Shown one piece after another: positions 58,010 to 64,000 of a stretch of 64,000 nucleotides of DNA. Made by a program: the position numbers and the translations under genes. Origin of the DNA: Stratiolaelaps scimitus (lineage: Eukaryota > Arthropoda > Arachnida > Mesostigmata > Laelapidae); assembly GCA_019614645.1 (NCBI GenBank), contig JABWDB010000005.1, positions 12,392,001 through 12,456,000 on the forward strand. Direction: 5' to 3'. Below the pieces are notes generated by a model that saw only the letters and a list, made by a program, of their open reading frames with translations, made no database searches and was not told where the DNA came from. Numbering within the stretch: position 1 is the stretch's first letter; the number at the start of each line of letters is the position of its first letter.

Positions 58010-60152
58010 GAGTTGAATCATAACGTTTTATGCAATTATACGGTCATCACTTCACAATTAGATTGATTCACCTCTGCAAAGCAAATATGGTAATTTCTGT
58101 TGTTGTCGCTCGTGTTTCTGTTATCATTCTCGTTTCTCCGTCTGCTGACCACCACTGCCATTAGTATTTATCTCATATTAATCAATCATTCGCTCGAGGA
58201 ATGAGCCAGCCGCATGTCCTTTTCTGCCCTGCTGTTGTTGGCCATATCATACGCACCGGTGCATGCATGCATGTTATGAGAGTAAGTATAACATCGCTAC
58301 ACTTAATGGATGACAGGACGGTTACCATTGGGCTTTCGATGGCATTATTAGACGCAATGGATATGCGTTAGTTTTAGCCAAGGGGATTTTGCAGTCGTAT
58401 CGACATCCCCACTTTTGACAGCAGCAACGCCAAGACCTCTGTTTCTGGCAAACGGTGGAATCACTCAATTTTGCTGACACCTAAACGGCAAGCGTGCCGA
58501 AGGGGCACGGTCGAGCAGCCGTATCATCTCTGACGGGCGGCGGCGGCAGTGACTCAACAATGACGCTGGTTCACTCCACACTAGTTGATGCCACCATTCT
58601 ACTGGTTCCACCATTTGATTAGAGGCACATATCCATTGACGCTTTAGCCGGCGAGTGATTTCTGACAGATTTGCCCTTTGGCACTTTGGCTCTCATGCCC
58701 GCAGCAGCAGCAGCAGCTTCAGTCGTCGGTGACCCCCCCTCTGCACCCCTTCTGTCGTTGGCTTCCCTATGTGGCATTTTGTGTCGGGGTGGCACAGGCT
58801 GGTTCAAGGAGGACGACACCAGCGTACCGTTGGCCGCTCCCTACGAGTCAAAAACAAGCCACAACAAACACGGTCGCGGCGCCGGCGCCGGCCGTAGCTG
58901 GTACGATGAGAAACTAACGGACACGTAACCAGAGGCAAAGGCGGGCGCAGGGAGTAGAAGGGATGAGTGAGTACATTTTGGCAAACGCTAGCGACCCCAG
59001 CACGAGACAGCGACACGAAGACCATCCACGATGAATTCAACGCTGGAAGGTGCGAGAGTCTATGAGGGAGGCAAGGAGAAGTTCAACGCCGCAGTCGGCC
59101 ATTATTACGTTACGGCCTATAACGAACTTTGCTGGTGATGACGGGAACAGGCTGCGGGCGACAGGGTTCGGCGGCGCCGGAGAACGCGAACGCGCTTGTC
59201 ATGTTGTGGTTGCGAAGCGGTACAGAGTTACTGTTCTTGTTCGCCTTACCGTGTTGCCCACTGACTGGCTAACTGCATCAGAGCGGCGGGAGTAGTGGAA
59301 GTAAAACCGTTGAAGATTGCGGTTAGCTGTTGCAAGCGCACGGTGATCCGATGCCGATGGTGGCGTCAACCCACCCAGAAGAGGAGAGGTCGATGCGAAC
59401 CACGGAGAAAAACAGCTTGTGCCGGGATCATAATCGACAAATATGGTCACCCCGTGTTCACAGATAGGTGCAGCTGATTAAAGGATACATCACCGCATGA
59501 ATGGCTTCGATCGTAATGATCGGGTAGATGAGGGGGCGGGTCTCGCTATAAAGGAGATGTTACAATGATGTTCATTAATGCAATGGGGACAAAGCGGAAT
59601 ACTCACGGTGGTGATGCACTGCGAAAATGCATTACGTCGCGTACAAACGAATTAGGCTTAGACTAGTAAGTCTCGCAAAGGGGATGAGGCTAGAAGTTCA
59701 GAGACGTCGTAATCGTTGGCTGCAATCGTTGACGGGTCCATCTAACTATTGATGACACCGATGGAAGCTGCCTGATGCCGATAGCGAGTCTGAAGCTCTG
59801 ACTGCGATACCGTGACAGTTCCCGCAACGGGTTTTGGGTAGGGGGCACTAAAATCAAGCCATGCCATCTTTCGGTCTGTCCGCCTGATCGTAAAGATGAG
59901 ATGGGATTATCGTCTTTGAGTGCTTCTTCAGCCAGTATTAACGCACCGGGTGTGTGTTTTGGTGAATATGGGTCCACAGAATTATATCAGATAAGCTAAA
60001 AAATAATAATTATACTTGCTCTGCAAACATCAACAGCGTTGCAATGAAGTGATGTCAAGTACTGTGGCTGGGTAAAATTCGCTCGAATTTTGCCTGGCCT
60101 ATCTCTAAGCTCTAGCTAATTAAGTCATTAACACATGCGAGTCCCGCCTTAC
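55656..60152. other. No recognised gene
   Basis: CTG/CAG-rich DNA near 55965-56170 gives poly-Ala and poly-Gln frames. A small stem (GGCCTGA/TCAGGCC) lies near 56993. The (TA)n(GA)n compound tract is at 57946-58005. A minus-strand frame of 95 codons (59690-59977) looks protein-like, but an in-frame TGA blocks the only good acceptor (about 59998) and there is no ATG. Confidence 0.4.
57946..58005. repeat. Compound (TA)n(GA)n microsatellite
   Basis: About 30 bp of TA followed directly by about 30 bp of GA. Confidence 0.95.
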
Positions 60153-60309
60153 CTGTTCCGTATTCGTGTCCCTTGCAGGGCTCGCGTCAACGGCGACTGA
60201 GTCCAGCGAGGGACAGAGTACGAAAGTATGACCACCCTGTTCCAAAGGTCCAGTGAGTATCTTCAACGAGCCCAGTATTGAAGGAGCCCACCCGCCAAAA
60301 GCGTGCACC
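60153..60309 (-). CDS. Candidate internal exon, unknown protein
   Basis: On the minus strand, a pyrimidine-rich acceptor (GAGGTTTACAG) at 60310 and a consensus donor, CAG|GTAAGG, at 60152 bound 157 nt. One frame is fully open: one base completing a codon, then 52 residues (VHAFGGWAPSILGSLKIL near the start, ASPARDTNTEQ at the end), finishing in phase 0. Both splice sites and composition are good. I recognise no family and found no matching neighbouring exon. The plus-strand candidate 75 bp away is in the opposite orientation, so at most one of the two may be right. Confidence 0.33.
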
Positions 60310-60384
60310 CTGTAAACCTCAAAGAGAGACGCGTATGTGCTGTGGCCTTTAACTTTGCCGGTCGCCTACCGAGGCGCTGACATC

Positions 60385-60586
60385 ATGAGTTTCAACAGGG
60401 ATTGGCTGAATTCGTTGAGGAGTTATCCAAGCTTCGGTTCGAGATCGAGGTCGAGCTCCAGCTGGGACTTCGGCAATGCCAGCAATTTCCGCGACGGACT
60501 ATCGTGGCCCCGAAGGCCTTTGGACATTGAGGTAGAGATTCTCAATGAGCCGGGACATCGAGGAAGGCCGGGACGTACGGGATTGC
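60385..60586 (+). CDS. Candidate first coding exon, unknown protein
   Basis: ATG at 60385 (ATCATGA, A at -3) opens 67 codons to a perfect GTAAGT donor at 60587, ending in phase 1. The product starts MSFNRDWLNSLRSYPSFG, continues Ser/Arg-rich, and ends with Glu/Pro/Gly/Arg-rich sequence. A TTTCAACAG acceptor-like site lies just inside, so it could instead be an internal exon from about 60400. No domain recognised; no downstream exon assigned. Confidence 0.32.
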
Positions 60587-60839
60587 GTAAGTCGATAGGT
60601 TTGATAGTGATCCCGCCACCATTGCTCGTGTTATTTCAACGGAGCGGGTACCATGATTAGCATGGCCGCCGACAAATTAGCAAAACCGTAGATCCCTCTT
60701 CCATGAAATAAGCTGTATACTTCCAAAGGCGAAAGTGCATAGTTAAATGTATGTGAGAGCATTAAATATGCAGCTTTCAATCGTAAGGGTGAAGAAGAGG
60801 TGGGTTGCCTGAAGTGCGGCATACTTCCGCCCATACTGT

Positions 60840-60984
60840 CAGCTCGGTGGCTTGGGCGGCTAAGCCTCTGGCTATCGGAAGCCAGAGGCCGCAGGTTCGA
60901 GCCCCGCTGCGTCACATATAAGAGAGCTTAAGCATTGTAAAATTGCAGCTCCTTTAATAAACTAATAAAACCTTTAACCTTTAA
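60840..60984 (+). mobile_element. tRNA-derived SINE, most complete copy
   Basis: The head has an A-box-like TGGCTTGGGCGG (about 60847) and a near-perfect B box GGTTCGAGCCC (60894-60904). Between them a 9-bp stem (CCTCTGGCT with AGCCAGAGG) stands where the anticodon or variable arm would be. This suits an origin from a type II (Ser/Leu-like) tRNA. The body AAGAGAGCTTAAGCATTG leads to AATTGCAGCTCC, TAATAAACTAATAAAACC and an AACCTTT-repeat tail. It matches the diverged copy at 8117-8250 throughout and the tail copies at 38490 and 49899. Transcription would be by RNA polymerase III from the internal boxes. Confidence 0.75.
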
Positions 60985-61540
60985 GGCCCGCACGCGCTAC
61001 CGCGTAGCCGGGGGTGGTTGAACAGTGGTTGAAAGTGAGGTACAGTGAGGTAGAAAGGCAATGCCATCGCCTTCCTCGGGACAATGACCGCCTCGGCCCC
61101 CAACTGATCCCGCTCCCCCCCAAATAATTCCTAATTATTGTATATATTAATAAGTTATTGATGCAACGTGGACCTTGTTATATTGTATCATTAGGACGAA
61201 GCGTGCTGTTCGGCATTGTGTAGTCGGACTTCTTTGCCAAAACACTTTAGCAAATTCTAGAGCATTGGCCAACCCATAATCTCTACACAGAACGCCATAC
61301 TCTTCGCCCTAGGCCATGCATTTATGATACTCTTGTGCTCTTGCGAATACCACCACTGACAAGATACGAGTAATCATCAGATACACCATCCCTGGGCCCA
61401 TTCTCTCACCGTTTTACATCGAGCCTCAGGTTGAGGGGTTGAATTTGTCAACATCGTACGGCGATGACGACATGTCCTCGTCACTGTCCCTGTCTGACTG
61501 TCGGCCGGTAAGGACAAACTAATACACTCACTCTCTCGCA

Positions 61541-61600
61541 GGTGGGATTTGAATACTTGACCCTGTTTACGATACTCTCTCCACAATGCTAATTCTGCTA
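61541..61600 (-). mobile_element. Possible fragment of a second tRNA-like SINE
   Basis: On the minus strand an A-box-like TAGCATTGTGG (61581-61591) is followed about 30 nt later by a degenerate B box, ATTCAAATCCCACC. Spacing and order fit a tRNA-derived promoter, but the stems are poor and no second copy was found in the window. Confidence 0.25.
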
Positions 61601-62587
61601 TGGCAATACATTTAGCAGATATCATAGGGTATTATTATTATCAGCGTCACCACACAATACCACCACCTGTTCTTAATGAATCAGCAACTGCACGAGGAGG
61701 ACACTGATATCAACCATAAATCTGGTCGATGTAAGTCGTTATAGAACAGCATATTATTACCCAATCACAATCAGCATACACTTTTGTGTGTGTGTGGTGT
61801 TTATGTGGAATATTCACTCGTTGACGGTTCGTGGTTTTGCTCTGCAGCTGAAGAGCCCCCAGATCTTCTCACGGCAGACATTTCTCGGTATTTATTTGCC
61901 TGGCGGATCGCTCCGAGACCCCCGGTTCTTTGGGCCGCCTTACGATGATGGCGGCTAGCGTAATGTATCAAGGAGAACGAAATCTGGCTCCCGCTCCATT
62001 TATCACCGTCAATCAAATTCCAAGTCGACCCGGTGTCTCTTCCCGCATGGTCGAGGCATTCTAACAAATACGCGCATTGTCAGTGTTAACCAGATCTTCA
62101 TCTGTTGCCCTCGCCGTTGACAACGAACGCGCTGAATACCGAAAACGCACTATCGTAATAGGTAGGCTCACATTTCTAGCCTTCATATAACAACAGCACT
62201 AGTAGTAGCAGCAGCAGCGGCACTCGCGGCTTCTGCATGTGTCGCACTGGTGGAAATCCATTCTAGCTTGAGATAGACGATGACGGCAGCATTCGCAGCA
62301 GCGATTGCCTGTCCTCCTTCAGTAGTGCTCCTGATGCTCGGCCGCCGAAGCACTTGAGAGAATGGGACACTCAATTCAGTTCAGCTGGCGCTTACCGGCG
62401 TGACTGACACTGAGCGATCTGAAGGGGCTGTCACATCAACGTGATGTAATTTGCCGATGTTGACTCGAACCCGCCGCGTCAACGAACCCGTACTGCGGCA
62501 AAGGTTATTTACCCAACACGCAGCCGGGCGCGGAGGGAGGGAGGGCCTAAGACTGGGATTTGAGAATGAGACAAATTTACCGAAATT

Positions 62588-62618
62588 TATATATATATAT
62601 ATATTATATATATATATC
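62588..62618. repeat. (TA)n microsatellite
   Basis: TA tract with one TT interruption. Confidence 0.9.
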
Positions 62619-64000
62619 ATATCTGCCCATATATTTTCTGATCCAGTAATGGTGACAGGTGATACGAAAGCGCGATGAGACGCCGCTTGCACGGGTCAAT
62701 TTAGGGGGGCTGGATCGTTCAAATGATGAAATCCACCGGTATTTACTCGTTCTCGCTAGGGAAGGCCTGCTGCTGCTGCTACAGATGAAAGTGCGCAGTG
62801 TTGTATGCGTTGGCAATAGCACTTGTGGGCCGCGTTTGCGCTTACGAGATGAGTGGGGCCGTCAACCATATCCGAAAGGTTGAACAGGACGAACCGCATA
62901 TTGAATGGAGTGTTTGCTCTCATCCACCTAACCCAGAACAGTTTGCCGATACTTCTCGATGAAGCGAGTCACATGTAACTAAGATATTGCATAGACAAAA
63001 GCCAAGTTGCGGTTTTTCGATGTCACATGGACCCATGCAGTTTTGATGTGTATCTTGAATGCTGTTGTTTTAATAGCAATACTTGCAGCGAACGCCATTT
63101 CTTGAGCTGGCTAGCAGTGGCAACCCCATGTGGCAGCGTCGTTGCTTCTAATGTCGTCGATCGAACGGTTTTTATGTTCTGACACAGCTAAATTTTACCT
63201 CGTTAGCACAAGGTCGCAAACGGGACTGTGTTTAAATGTAATACTTCGAGGACGCTTGAAAAAATGGCCGTTGCCGCATGTTCAGACGGGTAAGGCTGGT
63301 CTCGTTTTTCGACACATTACCGGCGAATACCTTCAGAAGGAGAGCGTGTGACATGCATGATGGACTCAAGATTTTTATCTAATATAATAGTTGTCACACC
63401 AAACAAGCGTTTCCTTCGGGTCATTCCAGGAACTCGAGCGAGACACTGGTCAGGTGAAATCGAAAATATAACCGTGGGCCAGTACGCGTTGTACGAGCAT
63501 GTTAAATCACTTTGGTCCAATTAAGCGCACACTGTCAAAGCCTCAAAGCTCCGCTTCTATCGTCAGTAAGCGTTGTCGTTTCCGTGTTGTGTTCCATATC
63601 GCAAAAATGATCATCTCATCGGCTACTCATAAATAGACAGGCTTTCTTGGGGACTTTTTAGTTCAGCCATTTTGCCGATAACCGGCGATACAGATACAGA
63701 TTCTGGCTGAAGGTAAAAGCCACTTAAGCGGGCCAGAGGGAGATGCAACTCCCCCTCTGCAACAAAAGGCCCTTAACAGCGACAGTGGTGTCGATAAGAG
63801 ATGCTTATTTACAGATAGGAACTAGCGCGCAACCAGCTGCATTGAGTCCATTGGAAATAGTCCTCGGAATATATTGCGTATCCCGTTGCCATATCTCGAC
63901 GCGTTTAATCACAATATTCAGATGGCTGACTACGTTCGAAAAAAAAACAACATTTTCTGTCGAATCGAAAATGAGAAACATATCTGCAAAGTTCAGGAAG

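Larger units (their letters stand above)
60985..64000. other. No recognised gene
   Basis: Short frames near 61801-62067 (minus), 62659-62883 (plus) and 63130-63351 (plus) lack ATG starts in context and family resemblance. (TA)n lies at 62588-62618 and a CAG/GCA run near 62206-62225. A tRNA-like fragment is listed separately at 61541-61600. Confidence 0.4.

Noticed and set aside
59690..59977. 95-codon protein-like minus-strand frame as the exon following 60153-60309
   Set aside because: The good acceptor near 59998 is separated from it by an in-frame TGA, and acceptor-like AGs inside give the wrong phase.
1..64000. CRISPR arrays, operons, rRNA, standard tRNA genes
   Set aside because: None seen; the repeats present are microsatellites, LTRs, SINE-like copies and local inverted repeats, and the organism is eukaryotic.

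Overview
This is eukaryotic nuclear DNA, most likely from an arthropod. The evidence is a BEL/Pao-type LTR retrotransposon (a class common in arthropods and absent from mammals), tRNA-derived SINEs, many (TA)n, (GA)n and (CAG/CTG)n microsatellites, intron-like splice signals, and no bacterial-style gene packing. I cannot name the species. Nothing here looks prokaryotic: no operons, rRNA, standard tRNA genes or CRISPR arrays. Most long open frames are by-products of simple repeats. Apart from the retroelement I recognise no protein family in the window, so host gene models are offered only as low-confidence candidate exons.

The best-supported feature is one complete BEL/Pao insertion at 8894-13860. 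Its two 800-bp LTRs differ at about four positions and it is flanked by a 5-bp target duplication (ATATC). It has a primer-binding site, a polypurine tract and one uninterrupted 917-codon Gag-protease frame. Most of reverse transcriptase, all of RNase H and the integrase core are missing. The first deletion is in frame, so the ORF still reads from the start of the RT region into the linker before integrase. The second junction shifts the frame, and an out-of-frame remnant of the integrase C-terminal region follows. The element looks young but cannot replicate alone, so it was presumably mobilised by a full-length relative elsewhere in the genome.

A tRNA-headed SINE family is visible at 8117-8250 and 60840-60984 (head plus tail). 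Tail-only relatives lie at 38490-38565 and 49899-49974; the latter is joined to a different upstream sequence that may be the 3' end of a partner LINE.

Layout: 1-2.4 kb has no recognised gene. 2.4-2.9 kb is GC-rich with E-box decamers and a palindromic CRE. 3-8 kb is AT-microsatellite DNA with one weak exon. 8.1-13.9 kb holds a SINE and the BEL/Pao element. 14-22.3 kb is rich in CAG/CTG repeats, with a 58-nt hairpin and a phase-compatible three-exon small-gene model (16851-20136). 22.3-40 kb is mostly repeats, with a two-exon small-gene candidate (29878-30247). 40-44 kb is a CpG- and CTG-rich block with hydrophobic small ORFs. 46.7-47.3 kb (minus strand) has a two-exon candidate. 51.1 kb carries a 54-bp near-perfect palindrome. 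55-56.2 kb is a CpG-rich block with a 193-bp GGC/GGT array. 60.1-61 kb has candidate exons on both strands and the best SINE copy. The rest is unannotatable intergenic or intronic sequence by eye.
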